64,000 bases of DNA, from positions 1 through 64,000 of the forward strand of contig NZ_JONK01000026.1 of NCBI RefSeq assembly GCF_000711885.1, written 5' to 3'. Shown piece by piece: positions 44,513 through 54,919 of this stretch (position 1 is its first letter; every line of letters starts with the position of its first letter). The DNA is from Chromobacterium haemolyticum DSM 19808. Lineage in GTDB: Bacteria; Pseudomonadota; Gammaproteobacteria; Burkholderiales; Chromobacteriaceae. Both the position numbers and the translations under genes were made by a program. The notes beneath the pieces are model-generated. The model was not told the DNA's origin, searched no databases, and saw only the letters and a program-made list of their open reading frames with translations.

Positions 44513-45355
44513 CTATTGACCAGACAAAGACAAGGCGGACGCATCTACCTGCCTGACGCCGCGCACGTTCTTGCTTAGTTCAATCGCCAGCGCGCGCTCG
44601 GCTTTGCTGCCCAGCCGGCCGCTCAGTGCCACCACGCCATGACGTGTCTTGACGTTGATGCTGGAGCTTTCAACATGGCTGGAGTACAGCAGGCTGGATT
44701 TCACCTTGGTGGTGATCCAGCTGTCCGAGATGCTTTGCTCGGCATGCTGGCTGGAATTTTTCACTGACTCGGCCAGCGTAGGTTTGACAGTGCTGATCTG
44801 TAGCTGATTGTCTACCGACACCACACCACGGGTGCTGCTTGCCATGCGGCTGGCCGCCTGGCTGGCACTGGCGCTATTGGCTGTTCCCTGCAAGCTGACC
44901 TTGCCCAGCTTGGTATGCACCGTCACAGCAAGCCCATCGGCGTACTTGCTCCACAGCAGTTTGGATCTGACTGCTGCGGAAATGGTGGCATCGTCGGTCA
45001 ATTCGCCATAGCTGCGGGCGGCGCTGGACTTGCTCGGCACAAAATCGCTGTTGACTTGCAGTTGGTTGTCCACGCTGGTGACGCCAGCGACAGCCAGGGC
45101 AATTTCTTTGGCCAGCTCCTTTTTCACCCCTTCCTCCACCGTACCGGTCAGCGTGACCTTGCCTTCATGCACCAGCACCCGGATGTCCTGATCGCGCAGC
45201 GATGGATTCAGGGTGTAAGTAGTGGATAGCTGGCTTTCCTGGCGTGCATCTTTTAAGTCCTGATTGCTTGCTGCCGCCTGAGCCGGGTTGTAGTTAAGCA
45301 GCGCAAGGCAGGCGACCAGGGTGGCGGGCAGCATCTGGCGGGGTAGGGTTTTCAT
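44513..45355 (-). CDS. secreted triple-BON-domain protein (OsmY-like)
   Basis: A 280-residue protein with a signal peptide (to AQAA) and three BON domains (about 50-110, 125-195, 215-280). Each ends in the pattern V..VDNQLQ or V.QVDA. OsmY-type BON proteins are periplasmic, induced by osmotic and stationary-phase stress, and stabilise the envelope or act as chaperones. ATG 45355 (MKTLPRQM) is preferred over an in-frame start at 45385. Confidence 0.9.
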   Translation of the reverse strand: MKTLPRQMLPATLVACLALLNYNPAQAAASNQDLKDARQESQLSTTYTLNPSLRDQDIRVLVHEGKVTLTGTVEEGVKKELAKEIALAVAGVTSVDNQLQVNSDFVPSKSSAARSYGELTDDATISAAVRSKLLWSKYADGLAVTVHTKLGKVSLQGTANSASASQAASRMASSTRGVVSVDNQLQISTVKPTLAESVKNSSQHAEQSISDSWITTKVKSSLLYSSHVESSSINVKTRHGVVALSGRLGSKAERALAIELSKNVRGVRQVDASALSLSGQ

Positions 45356-45430
45356 GGTGCAGTTCTCCGGTATCGGTAGTGGCAAGACAAAGGCCAGGCA
45401 CAGCGCGGCCGTGAAAATGACATCCCGCGC

Positions 45431-45730
45431 CTATTTGAGCTTGTCCAGAAAATGCTTTACCTGACGCTCGGCTTCTTCACGCGTAATGGCATAGCGCTGC
45501 TGGATCAGCCCGATCAATTTCTGCGCCTGGCCTTCGGCACGCAGCAGTTCGTCGTCGGTCAATTTGCCCCAGACAACCTTGGCCGCACCCACATGCTCCT
45601 TCCATTTGCCTTTCAGTTCATCGACGCTGGGGAAATGAAAGCTAGCGTCCTGCTTACTGATCTCGACCGAGACCTCTACCGCGCTCTGTTTGGCGGCAAG
45701 GGTTTTGTCCTGCTCGGCTGACTTGTCCAT
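45431..45730 (-). CDS. CsbD-family stress protein
   Basis: A 99-residue hydrophilic protein. The core LKGKWKEHVGAAKVVWGKLT followed by DDELLRAEGQAQKLIGLIQ is the CsbD signature, here with an N-terminal acidic/Lys extension (about 35 residues) and a C-terminal coiled tail (ITREEAERQVKHFLDKLK). CsbD-like proteins are general-stress proteins of unknown mechanism. It lies between the BON gene and the divergent PRC-barrel gene. Confidence 0.9.
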   Translation of the reverse strand: MDKSAEQDKTLAAKQSAVEVSVEISKQDASFHFPSVDELKGKWKEHVGAAKVVWGKLTDDELLRAEGQAQKLIGLIQQRYAITREEAERQVKHFLDKLK

Positions 45731-45954
45731 GAAACTCTCCTTGGTGATGGGTCTGCAGCCAGACTAGGACTTGCCCGCCAGGCCGATCTGTACGCCAGCG
45801 CACACCTCGGCAATATGTTGTGCCGGTGGATTTATCGGTCTTCGGTGTGCTGCCGAACAGTGCAGTGCTAATGGCTGGCGTAAACCGGAGCAGTAGCCAG
45901 CAATCCCTTTGGCTACGACAGAAGCAAGCCGTGCTTCGGTTTAAGGAGAAGGTG

Positions 45955-46365
45955 ATGAACCAGATGCAGCTCAATACGGATGGCAGCAATCGCACCAGCA
46001 GCAACACCGGCGGGCCAGGACCCTATCTGATGGGTGCAAACACGCTGATAGGTGACGCTGTTTTGAATCAACAAGGCGAGGGGCTGGGTGACATCAAGGA
46101 AATCATGCTGAATGTCAGCAGCGGCCAGGTGGCGTATGCCGTGCTGGCGTTTGGCGGCTTCATGGGGCTGGGCGAAAAGCTGTTTGCCGTGCCGTGGCAA
46201 GCGCTGGTGCTGGACCCCATCAACAAGCGTTTCATGCTCAACATCAGCAAGGAGCGCTTTATCCACGCGCCAGGCTTTGATAAGGACCAGTGGCCAGACA
46301 TGGCCGACCCGGCCTGGTCCAGTATCGTCCATGACTTCTACGGTACCGACCTGTACAGCGAATAA
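45955..46365 (+). CDS. PRC-barrel domain protein
   Basis: A 136-residue protein with a PRC-barrel (about 25-105; LMGANTLIGDAVLNQQGEGL, GDIKEIMLNVSSGQVAYAVL, AVPWQALVLDPINKRFMLNI). ATG 45955 is preceded by AAGGAGAAGGTG. Stand-alone PRC proteins of this type are frequent among desiccation and stress genes; the function is unknown. Divergent from csbD, and followed by a terminator. Confidence 0.88.
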   Translation: MNQMQLNTDGSNRTSSNTGGPGPYLMGANTLIGDAVLNQQGEGLGDIKEIMLNVSSGQVAYAVLAFGGFMGLGEKLFAVPWQALVLDPINKRFMLNISKERFIHAPGFDKDQWPDMADPAWSSIVHDFYGTDLYSE

Positions 46366-46370
46366 GAGCG

Positions 46371-46433
46371 GCTAACAAAATAGCGTAGTACCCCTGAAGC
46401 CAGGCGCGCCGACGCAGCAGGGGTTTTGTTAGC
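46371..46433 (+). terminator. likely terminator after the PRC-barrel gene
   Basis: GCTAACAAAA pairs with TTTTGTTAGC (46424-46433), enclosing CCCCTG (46391-46396) paired with CAGGGG (46418-46423). A composite hairpin just downstream of the stop codon. Confidence 0.55.
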
Positions 46434-46516
46434 GGACCCAAGTACTGGCAGGTGTGGGTCTGGCGGGTGCATTGCCATCCGCCTTGTGCCGCCTGCCTGT
46501 TTGCAGGAGTGTCATC

Positions 46517-46655
46517 ATGTTGGAAACAATTGCAGTGATTCTGTTTTTGCCTGGGCATGGTCACTTCCTACACCATGGGTGGGCTGATCCACCTGTTGTT
46601 GCTGTTGATGCTGATCGTGGTGGTGGCGCGTATCTTGCAAGGGCGTCGCATCTAG
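46517..46655 (+). pseudogene. small membrane protein of the Lmo0937/DUF5670 type, frameshifted
   Basis: The reading MLETIAVILFL is followed, one base out of frame, by LGMVTSYTMGGLIHLLLLLM and VVVARILQGRRI to a TAG at 46653. Together they match a ~48-residue two-helix stress membrane protein found beside CsbD and BON genes. The annotated frame alone loses the second helix. One extra base or a small deletion near 46548 explains it. A sequencing error is possible. Confidence 0.65.
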
Positions 46656-46759
46656 CCTTGCTACATCAAAGCCCCCACCAACGGGTGGAGGGCTGATGCC
46701 AGAGCCAGCCGACGCCAGCAACTGCGCGTTGCCGGCAGAGCGGGCTCAAGGAGAGATTC

Positions 46760-46963
46760 ATGCGTGCAGTGCGAAACGGATTTTGCGCAGTCATGCTGCT
46801 GGCCGGACTGGCTGGCTGTTCTTCAATGTCGGAACGCGGCAAGGATACGGCCATCGGTGCCGGCGTGGGCGCTGGCGTGGGTGCCATCCTTACCGGTGGC
46901 AGTGCGGCGGGCACGGTGGGTGGTGCTGCCGTAGGTGGCGTGATTGGCCATGAGGTGAAGTGA
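46760..46963 (+). CDS. glycine-zipper lipoprotein (OsmB-like)
   Basis: A 67-residue lipoprotein: signal sequence with lipobox LAGLAGC (Cys20) and a mature part dominated by a glycine zipper (DTAIGAGVGAGVGAILTGGS, AAGTVGGAAVGGVIGHEVK). OsmB-type proteins are osmotically induced outer-membrane lipoproteins. The ribosome binding site AAGGAGAG is good. Confidence 0.85.
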   Translation: MRAVRNGFCAVMLLAGLAGCSSMSERGKDTAIGAGVGAGVGAILTGGSAAGTVGGAAVGGVIGHEVK

Positions 46964-47074
46964 AAGCACTGCCGGCACGGGCTGATCGCTGCTTGTGCTG
47001 ATGGCACGTCACTTCATCCACCATCCGCCTACCCCATGGGCAAGCTTGCTATGCGTTGCCGAGGCCCGGAGTCT

Positions 47075-49780
47075 CTACAAGGGTTTGTCAGCGGCTCTTA
47101 ACAGGCTGCGCAACACGAAGGGCATCCCGCCATGGCGGCAGTAGTCCACTTCGGTTGCGGTATCTACCCGCAACAACAAAGTACAGCGTCGGCAAGTACC
47201 ATCGGGGTAGTCGATATACAGTTGTACCGGCTGTGCCGGAAGCAGTGTATTTTCCAGCCCCTCCAGCGTGAACAATTCCCTGCCAGTCAGCCCAAGCGAC
47301 GCGATGCAGTCCCCTGCCATGAATTGCAGCGGCAACACCCCCATGCCCACCAGATTGGCACGGTGGATGCGCTCGAAGCATTCTGCAATGACCGCACGCA
47401 CACCAGGCAGTGCCGTTCCTGTCGCCGCCCAGTCCCGGCTTGACCCGCTACCATATTCCTTGCCGGCAATAATCAGCAATGCCACCTGCTCCGCCTGATA
47501 ACGCCGGGCAATATCATGGATGAAGCCTTGCTGGCCATCCGGCTGGTGCAGGGTCATGCCACCGGTGACCGGCCTGCCGTCTGCAGCCGGTAGCAACATC
47601 AGGTTGCGTATCCTGATATTGGCAAAAGTGCCACGTACCATGACTTCGTGATTACCCCGGTGCGAGCCGTAGCTGTTGAAGTCTGCGGGCGTAATGCCCA
47701 GTTGCTGCAGATAGAGGACAGCACAGGAGTCTGTGGTAATACTGCCTGCCGGGCTGATGTGATCGGTGGTGACCGAATCACCAAACAGCGCCAGCACCCT
47801 GGCCTGCCGTATTGCCTGCCGTGGCGGCGGTACATCTAGCGCTACCGCATCAAGAAAGGGCGGACGGGCAATATAACTGGAAGGTGGCCAGCTGTAGGAC
47901 TGCTGCGGGTTGAGCGGCAGCGCCTGCCACAAGGAGGCGTCAGGCACTTGATACAAGCGTGGATAGCTTGCCGGGTCTTCCGCATCACGCATGGCGCTGT
48001 CTATTTCCTGCTGGCTTGGCCACAGCATGGACAAATAGACGGCATTGCTTGTGCGTCCTGGCCAAGTGGCTCGCTGCCCAGGTCGATGCCTATCCGTCCG
48101 GCAAGGGAAAAAGCCACGACCAGCGGTGGACTCATCAGGAAGTTGGCGCGTAGCGCCGGATGAATACGCGCTTCGAAATTGCGATTACCGGACAACACGG
48201 CGGCACAGACAAGATCCCCCTGGACAATCTCCTGTTCCAGTACCGTGTCCAGCGGCCCCGAATTGCCAATGCAGGTGGTACAGCCATAGGCCACCAGTTG
48301 AAACCCCAGCTGCGCCAGTGGTTCCAGCAAGTCGGCGCGGTGCAGGTAGTCTGCGTACCACTTGCGAGCCGGGGGCCAGCGAGGTCTTGATGTGGCTCGG
48401 CACTTTCAAGCCCAGTGCCACCGCCTTGCGCGCCAGCAGGCCGGCCGTCAGCATGCTGCCTGGATGCGAGGTATTGGTGCAGGAGGTGATGGCAGCAATC
48501 ACGATGTCGCCATGCGTCAGTTGCCTGGTTTGCGCCGGGTGCGGCGACCTATCGCTGGCCACCCCGCCCTTGCCAAACCCACCCTGCTCGACTGGGGCAA
48601 ACAGCGTGCTCATGAAACTTTGCTTCAACTGACGCAGCGAGATGCGATCCTGCGGCCGGCGCGAGCCAGCCAAGCAGGGCTCGATGTCTGCCAGGTTGAC
48701 GTTGATGATGCGGCTGTAGTCGATCTCGCCCAGGCATGGCATGCCGAACATCTGCTGCACCTGGAAATAGGCCTGAAAAGCAGCCACCTGCTCGCGGTCC
48801 CTGCCGGTGGCAATCAGGTAGGCCACGGTTTGATGATCGGGTGGGAAATACGCCACGGTGGCACCATACTCCGGGGCCATATTGGCAATAGTGGCGAGGT
48901 CCGGCACGGTGAGCCGAGCGGCCCCGTGCCCAAAGAATTCGACAAAAGCACCCACCACACCCGACTTGCGCAGCAGCGCGGTCAGGGTGAGAACCACATC
49001 CGTGGCAGTCACCCCCGCCGGCAAGTGTCCGTGCAGATGCACGCCCACCACGTCGGGCTGCAACAAGAACACCGGCAGTCCCAGCATGGCAGACTCCGCC
49101 TCGACCCCGCCTACACCCCAGCCCAGCACGCCCAGCCCGTTGATCATGGTGGTATGTGAATCGGTGCCAACCAGCGTATCGGGAAAGTAAATTCGATCAT
49201 CTCGGCTCAGACCTGGTGCCAGATACTCCAGATTCACCTGATGAACAATGCCGCGTCCGGGTGGTGTGACCTGCAGATTGGCAAAGGCGTGCTGACTCCA
49301 TTTGATGAAACGGTAGCGTTCGGCATTGCGCTGATATTCCAGCAGCAGGTTGCGCTGCAAGGCATCGGCTTCGCGGAAGAAATCCACCTGTACCGAATGA
49401 TCCACCACCAGATGCACCGGTATCTTCGGCGTGATCAGCGCGGGCGACCTTCCCAGGCGAATGGTGGCATCGCGCATGGCCGCCAGATCGCACAGCAAGG
49501 GCAGGCCGGTGAAGTCCTGCAGCAGGATACGCGCCACCACGAAAGGGATTTCCGTATTACGCTCCACTTGCGGCTGCCAGCTGGCCAACTGGCGCACATG
49601 GGCCTCGGTCACCCGCCCGCCATCCAGATTACGCAGCAGCGATTCCAGCATGATCCGCAAGGACACCGGCAGCCGCGCGATGGCACCAAAGCCCTGCTGT
49701 TGCAGCAAAGGCAGGGCGTAGTACAAACCGACCTGCCCCTGTCCGAAGGAGAATTCGCGTAAATAGCTGGCACTGTGCAT
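47075..49780 (-). pseudogene. acnA: aconitate hydratase AcnA with two compensating frameshifts
   Basis: Start ATG 49780 (GGAGG upstream). The first frame runs to KTSLAPGSQVV near 48350, and the second carries the cluster motif LVAYGCTTCIGNSGPL. From about 48045 the third frame runs to 47075 and includes LFGDSVTTDHISPAGSI and GKEYGSGSSRDWAATGT. Correcting one extra C after GTGGTA and one missing G in CAAGCAATG gives an intact ~901-residue AcnA with all [4Fe-4S] cysteines (SCTNTS, GCTTC). E. coli AcnA is 891 and is the stress-stable aconitase. Truly broken, or sequencing error. Confidence 0.88.
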
Positions 49781-50037
49781 GGTGTGGCCTCCTGCAAGGA
49801 GTGTTGCGTTTCCATGCTGGCCGCCGGATGGCGCTGGCCAAGCAGGAAGTGGCATCGTGTCAGCTGCATGCCGCATATTCTGTGCGCAAGCATACATAGC
49901 CGACAGCCCCTGCCCTTGCAGCCCGGCGACCATTGGCCAGCACGGCATGCAAACGATGCCTCCTGTGTGCGCTAGCCAACAGACCGATCTGCGTGTTCGG
50001 CTCAGCCTTTACTCGTCTCATACAAAGGAGTGACGTC

Positions 50038-50694
50038 ATGATCAAGAATGATTCCCAGTTGCAAAGTGATGTCCTGGCCGAACTGAAATGGGACCCAGCG
50101 GTCACCGCTACCCACATCGGAGTGGAAGCCAATCAGGGCGTCATTACCCTGAGCGGCCATGTCGCCAACTTTGCCGAGAAGTGGGCCGCTGAAAAAGCCA
50201 CCCAGCGTGTGGTTGGTGTGCAGGCGATTGCAGTAGAGATCGCCGTTGATCTGCCCGGATCGGACAAACGCAGTGATGCCGATGTATCGCGCGCAGCAGC
50301 CAATGCCTTGCAGTTGATGGAAGGAAGCTGCGGCAAATCCATCAAGGTGATGGTGGAGAACGGCTGGGTCACCTTATCCGGTGATGTGGAGTGGGACTTC
50401 CAGCGCAAGGCCGCCATCCGCTTGCTCCGGCATGTCAGCGGAGTGACTGGAGTCAGCAGCACCATCAACATCCGCCCGAAGCTGCAGATGCTAGCGGTGA
50501 AAGACGAAGTGGAAGCGGCACTGAAGCGCCGCGCCATTGCCGACATCAACAGCATTACCGTCAGTATCGATGGCCCGGACATCACCCTGGGCGGCACAGT
50601 CCATAGCTGGTCTGAACGCGCACTGGCCAATCATGCTGCAGCCTGCCTGCCAGGGGTGCGGAATGTCATCGACAACATCCGCGTTGTCATCTGA
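50038..50694 (+). CDS. cytoplasmic triple-BON-domain protein
   Basis: A 218-residue protein of three BON domains (about 3-70, 80-145, 150-218), for example VEANQGVITLSGHVANFAEK and NGWVTLSGDVEWDFQRKAAI. Unlike the OsmY-like protein in this cassette it has no signal peptide, so it is predicted cytoplasmic. AAAGGAG precedes the ATG. It is divergent from acnA and 51 nt upstream of the next gene, which is probably co-transcribed. Confidence 0.9.
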   Translation: MIKNDSQLQSDVLAELKWDPAVTATHIGVEANQGVITLSGHVANFAEKWAAEKATQRVVGVQAIAVEIAVDLPGSDKRSDADVSRAAANALQLMEGSCGKSIKVMVENGWVTLSGDVEWDFQRKAAIRLLRHVSGVTGVSSTINIRPKLQMLAVKDEVEAALKRRAIADINSITVSIDGPDITLGGTVHSWSERALANHAAACLPGVRNVIDNIRVVI

Positions 50695-50745
50695 ACCCAC
50701 CAACGGCGGCATTGTCTTGTTGCCCGGCCATGGAGGACATGCATC

Positions 50746-51249
50746 ATGGAACATGAAAAATCATCGGTTTATGTTTACAACACCCACCAGGAGGCGGAGG
50801 AGGCCATCCGAGTTCTCAGTCGTTCTGGTTTTGATGTGAAAAAGCTTTCTTTGATCGGAAAGGGTTATCACAGCGAGGAATTCCCGGTCGGGTTTTATAG
50901 CACCGGCGACAAAATCAAAACCTGGGGCGGCATCGGTGCGTTCTGGGGAGGTTTGTGGAGCTTGTTGCTGGCACCGGCTGTGTTCATGATCCCGGGGCTG
51001 GGCCTGCTGGCCATGGCCGGGCCGGTGGTGACCGCGCTAGTTGGCGGGGTGGAAGGTGCCGTCATCATTGGCGGATTGTCCGCCGTGGGCGCTGCGCTCA
51101 CCCGCATCGGTGTCAGCGGCGAGGAAGCTATCAAGTATGAGTCAGCGCTCAAGGCAGACAAGTATGTGTTGATGGTACATGGCTCGCTGGAAGACATTGC
51201 CAAGGCGCACTCTGTTCTGGCGAATCAGACGAGTTGGCAAACTGCCTGA
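50746..51249 (+). CDS. Gly/Ala-rich membrane protein, general stress/DUF1269-like
   Basis: A 167-residue protein. The N-terminal ~50 residues (SSVYVYNTHQEAEEAIRVLS) resemble the heat-induced/general stress protein 17M domain. Two hydrophobic Gly-rich helices follow (about 66-90 and 92-125; MAGPVVTALVGGVEGAVIIG). The C-terminus, YESALKADKYVLMVHGSLED, repeats an alpha/beta unit. Likely an inner-membrane stress protein. It has GGAGG upstream and is the last confident gene of the island. Confidence 0.82.
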   Translation: MEHEKSSVYVYNTHQEAEEAIRVLSRSGFDVKKLSLIGKGYHSEEFPVGFYSTGDKIKTWGGIGAFWGGLWSLLLAPAVFMIPGLGLLAMAGPVVTALVGGVEGAVIIGGLSAVGAALTRIGVSGEEAIKYESALKADKYVLMVHGSLEDIAKAHSVLANQTSWQTA

Positions 51250-51881
51250 AACAAGCATTAACCGTATGCCTTGCGCTCCAGTGGTACTGGCCGCAGGGCA
51301 TTTCTTGCTTTCGCCCAATGCCGACTCATGGTCGTGCAAACTAGCCTGATCCTATGCAGCTCACCATCGGCAGCCCGCCCACTTTATTCCTTCCCCTTGT
51401 GACAGGAGTAGCAGTTCCAGGTGCAATACTTCTGCCAGTACCTTGCTGCATTCTTTGGACAACAGAGCCTGCAGGCACCATTGAAGGCATAAGAAAAAAT
51501 ATTCTCGCGACTCCTTGAGTTGAGCAGAAAGCCAACATCCGCATTTCCTCCAGCCTCACGGCCGTCCTCGGATACCGTGGGCGAATAATGAAGTCCTGCT
51601 TAACTAGGCATACTATCTGGACCAGCAATACATTTTTGTAACATCAAAGAAAACATTTTCTCATGATGATCAACACATACCGGTCCGGTTGGACATCAAG
51701 AAGAGCGCAACAACAACCAATCATCTCCTTGAGCATCTTGGCAACAAGGCTACCTTTTTTTGGCATGGCGCACCTTGTCAACTAGCCACGAGTGGAAAAG
51801 CCTACCTCATCAAACCGGGTTCCAATCCCCAATACACTGGAGTTACAGTTCGGGAAGGACATTTATCTCCTTAAGTGGCAA
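51250..51881. other. gene-poor right flank of the island
   Basis: No confident gene. A 61-codon reading at 51689-51874 (plus; MDIKKSATTTNHLLEHLGNK) is of marginal coding quality, without a clear ribosome binding site, and I do not recognise its product. No second copy of the end-repeat core was found here. Confidence 0.5.
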
Positions 51882-51908
51882 AGTCGCAGCTTATGCTGTC
51901 ACTCACAA
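51882..51908 (-). repeat. right terminal inverted repeat of the island
   Basis: Read on the minus strand it begins TTGTGAGTGACAGC and continues ATAAGCTGCGACT. It differs from the left end only by A for G at position 6. CCATT follows at 51909-51913, as it precedes the left end. Confidence 0.8.
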
Positions 51909-51937
51909 CCATTGTCGTCAATCAACCCGTCTCAAGC

Positions 51938-54796
51938 TCAACCGCAAGCGCCTACGTGACCGCAGGCGGTGCAAAACTCGCAGCCATCCTTCTTGATCAA
52001 GGCGTGGTTGCCGCACTCCGGGCAGGGCTTGCCCGGCACCTGTTTCAAGGCGGCGCTGGCTTCCGGGCTGAACAGGTCGCTTTGCTCAGGCACCATCACT
52101 CCCATCTCTTCCAGCGGCACGCCCTCCTCGGTCAACACCCCCAGCATCGCGTAGCGATGGATGATCAGTTGCGCCAGATAGGCGACGGTGGACGGCCAGC
52201 TCTGCGACTTCTCCACGCCGGGGATGCGGGCGAAGAAATCGCCCTGCGGCTCGGCGTAGCTCAGCAGCTTCCGCAACTTGAGGCCGATCCAGGCCGGGTC
52301 TATCACCCGCATGTCCAGGCTCAGCATCTTGCACAGGCCGTCCAGCTCTCGCGGGTAAGCGCCGGCCAGCCACATCGAATACGGTCGGCGCTGGCCGTTG
52401 GGCAGCACCAGTTCCTTGATGAAGAGCACAAAGTCGTCGCCGGTTTGCGGGTTGCTGACGTCCACCGACCAACTCATGGTGCCGTCGGTTCCGGATTTAG
52501 GCTCCTTGCGCGCGAACAGCGCGTCCATCACCGGCGTCGGCTCGTTTTGATCCGCCGGCAACGCCCCTAGTTGCTCGACGCGGTGGCGCACCACCTGGCC
52601 CAGGGCCGCCGAGGCCGAGGTGGCGTAGACGGTGCGCTCGCCCAGATCGAACACATAGCGTTTGTCGCCGTTGGTGTGCGACAACGCATCCAGCTTGGCG
52701 GCCAGCCAGCCGTGATCGCGGCAACGCATGTCCATGGATAGGGTTTTAGCCACCGCGCCCAGCCCGCGTTGTTCCTCGGTGGCGTTGACCCAGCATTCAA
52801 ACGGCGACACTCGGCCGTTCTCCACATGGCCCACCACCACGGCGAAGTCGCCGGCGTCCCCTTCCACCATGAACGTCCACGACGGGTTGCCTTCCTTTAG
52901 CTTGGGCCGGTTAGGCCACTTCAAGCTGGACAAGGCCGGCGTCGGCGCGGTGTTGAGCACCACGCGGCGGTCCGGATCGCCGTCGCCGCTGCCGGACAAG
53001 TCCTGCGGCGTGGCGGCGCTGGGCTTGGCCGGCTCCACCGACAACACCGAACCCAGCACGCTGTTGGGCCGGTAGGTGGTAATCCCTTTCAGTCCGGCGC
53101 GCCAGGCTTCCAGATACAGGCTTTCGAAATCGTCGAACGGATAATCGCCCGGCACGTTCACCGTCTTGGAGATGGCGGTGTCGATATAGGGCGCCACCGC
53201 CGCCACCATGCGCATATGGTCCAGCGCGCTCATTTCCAACGCGGAGACGAAGTAGTCCGGCAGGGCGTTGGTGTCCCCGCCCTGCATCCGGTAGACGCGG
53301 TAGGCGTGGTCTTCCACCAGATATTCCTGCTGGCTGCCGTCGGCCATGCGCTTCTTGCGGGTGTAGAACCAGGAGAACGGCGGCTCGATGCCGTTCGAGG
53401 CATTGTCGGCGAAGGCCAGCGAAATGGTGCCGGTGGGCGCGATGGACAAGAGGTGCGAGTTGCGAATGCCATGCTTGCGGATGCGCGCCTTGATCGCCTC
53501 CGGCAAGCGGCTGGCGCAGTGCGGAGCGGCCAGGTAAGCGTCGGCGTCGAACAGCGGAAAACCGCCTTTCTCGATGGCGAGATCGACGGAGGCGTCGTAG
53601 GCGGCGTCGCGCATCGCCTCGGAAATGCGGCTGGCGAAACGGCGGCCCTCCTCGCTGTCATAGCGTATTTTCAGCATGATCAGCGCGTCGCCCAGGCCGG
53701 TGAAGCCCAGGCCGACGCGGCGCTTGGCCTGGGCCTCGCGCTGCTGCTCCTCCAGCGGCCACACGGTCAGGTCCAGCACATTGTCCAGCATGCGCACCGA
53801 CATGCGCACCACTTTCTCGAAGCTCTTGAAATCAAAGCTGGGCTTATCGCCAAACGGCTGGCGCACATGGCGGCACAAATTGATGGAGCCCAGGTCGCAG
53901 CAGCCGTAATCCGGCAGCGGCTGCTCGCCGCAGGGGTTGGTGGACTCAATCACCTCGCAATAGGACAGATTGTTGTCCTGGTTGATGCGGGTCATGAACA
54001 GCACGCCCGGCTCGGCGTGGTCGTAGGTGGAAGCCATGATCTGCCGCCACAGCTCACGCGCCGGCACGGCGCGGTAGACCCACAGGCCGTCCTCGCGCTG
54101 GTAGCTGCCGGGGAAGGCGTCGGACGAGGGCTCCACCGCGTGGGTCAGTTCCCAGGCGGCGTCCGCTTCCACGGCGCGCATGAAGTCGTCGGACACGCCC
54201 ACCGAGATGTTGAAATTGCGCAAATCGCCCTGGTCCTTGGCGTGGATGAATTCCTCCACGTCCGGATGAGAAATATCCAGCACCCCCATCTGCGCGCCGC
54301 GACGCGCGCCGGCGGACTCCACCGTCTCGCAGCTGCGGTCGAACACCCGCATATAGGACACCGGGCCGGACGCGCGGCTGTTGGTGCCCTTGACCCGCGC
54401 GCCCTTGGGGCGGATGCGCGAGAAGTTGTAGCCGACGCCGCCGCCGCGGCGCATGGTTTCCGCGGCCTGCAGCAGCGCCTCGTAAATGCCCACCTTGCCG
54501 TTTTCGGTTTCGGACACCGAATCGCCCACCGGCTGCACAAAGCAATTGATCAAGGTGGCGCGCAAATCGGTGCCGGCGGCGGAATTGATGCGGCCGCCGG
54601 GAATAAAGCCGTTTTCCAGCGCTTGATAGAACAGCGGCTCGAAACGCGCAGGGTCGCTTTCCAGCGCCGCCAGCGCCTTGGCCACGCGCAGGCGCACTTC
54701 GCTCACGCTGTGTTCGCCGTTCTTGGCGTATTTTTCCAGCAATACCTCGCGGGAGATATCCTGCTCGGTCATGGCGGCGATGTTTTCCTGCTTCAT
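51938..54796 (-). CDS. nrdJ: adenosylcobalamin-dependent (class II) ribonucleotide reductase
   Basis: A 952-residue class II enzyme that reduces ribonucleotides using B12 and so works with or without oxygen. It has the [20 protein letters not shown] active-site region, the radical-barrel segment [17 protein letters not shown], and a C-terminal Cys-rich tail (PCPECG...CEFCTACG) that regenerates the active site and may bind zinc. There is no N-terminal ATP cone. ATG 54796 is preferred over an upstream in-frame codon at 54907. The stop lies 25 nt beyond the island's right boundary repeat. Confidence 0.95.
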   Translation of the reverse strand: MKQENIAAMTEQDISREVLLEKYAKNGEHSVSEVRLRVAKALAALESDPARFEPLFYQALENGFIPGGRINSAAGTDLRATLINCFVQPVGDSVSETENGKVGIYEALLQAAETMRRGGGVGYNFSRIRPKGARVKGTNSRASGPVSYMRVFDRSCETVESAGARRGAQMGVLDISHPDVEEFIHAKDQGDLRNFNISVGVSDDFMRAVEADAAWELTHAVEPSSDAFPGSYQREDGLWVYRAVPARELWRQIMASTYDHAEPGVLFMTRINQDNNLSYCEVIESTNPCGEQPLPDYGCCDLGSINLCRHVRQPFGDKPSFDFKSFEKVVRMSVRMLDNVLDLTVWPLEEQQREAQAKRRVGLGFTGLGDALIMLKIRYDSEEGRRFASRISEAMRDAAYDASVDLAIEKGGFPLFDADAYLAAPHCASRLPEAIKARIRKHGIRNSHLLSIAPTGTISLAFADNASNGIEPPFSWFYTRKKRMADGSQQEYLVEDHAYRVYRMQGGDTNALPDYFVSALEMSALDHMRMVAAVAPYIDTAISKTVNVPGDYPFDDFESLYLEAWRAGLKGITTYRPNSVLGSVLSVEPAKPSAATPQDLSGSGDGDPDRRVVLNTAPTPALSSLKWPNRPKLKEGNPSWTFMVEGDAGDFAVVVGHVENGRVSPFECWVNATEEQRGLGAVAKTLSMDMRCRDHGWLAAKLDALSHTNGDKRYVFDLGERTVYATSASAALGQVVRHRVEQLGALPADQNEPTPVMDALFARKEPKSGTDGTMSWSVDVSNPQTGDDFVLFIKELVLPNGQRRPYSMWLAGAYPRELDGLCKMLSLDMRVIDPAWIGLKLRKLLSYAEPQGDFFARIPGVEKSQSWPSTVAYLAQLIIHRYAMLGVLTEEGVPLEEMGVMVPEQSDLFSPEASAALKQVPGKPCPECGNHALIKKDGCEFCTACGHVGACG

Positions 54797-54919
54797 GGTT
54801 CCCGGTTCCTCTTGAATTGCGGCCTGCGGCGGCCAGGGCGGCCCCCTTCCAGCATGCAATGGACCGTGTGAGCCGCAAAAGGTTTCGACACGTCCAATAC
54901 GCAACATCTGGAAAAGAAA

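Larger units (their letters stand above)
22065..51908. mobile_element. accessory island of about 29.8 kb bounded by inverted repeats (putative decayed transposon)
   Basis: The left end (22064-22090) and the reverse complement of the right end (51882-51908) match at 26 of 27 positions: TTGTG, G or A, GTGACAG, then CATAAGCTGCGACT. CCATT occurs immediately outside both ends. If CCATT is a 5-bp target duplication, the ends differ by one base; if it is CCAT, both ends are symmetric. Genes inside are unrelated in style to the flanking backbone and include pieces of other mobile elements. No transposase, integrase or tns gene is visible, so this is a decayed or non-autonomous element. The ends resemble Tn7-like or IS21-family ends. 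The flanking genes appear continuous across it. Confidence 0.6.

Noticed and set aside
46671-46693. Hairpin GCCCCCACC...GGTGGAGGGC after the small membrane protein gene
   Set aside because: No T-run follows, so it is not a convincing terminator.
51689-51874. Small reading frame of 61 codons near the island's right end
   Set aside because: No recognisable family, no good ribosome binding site, and surrounding DNA is non-coding; mentioned only in the intergenic entry.
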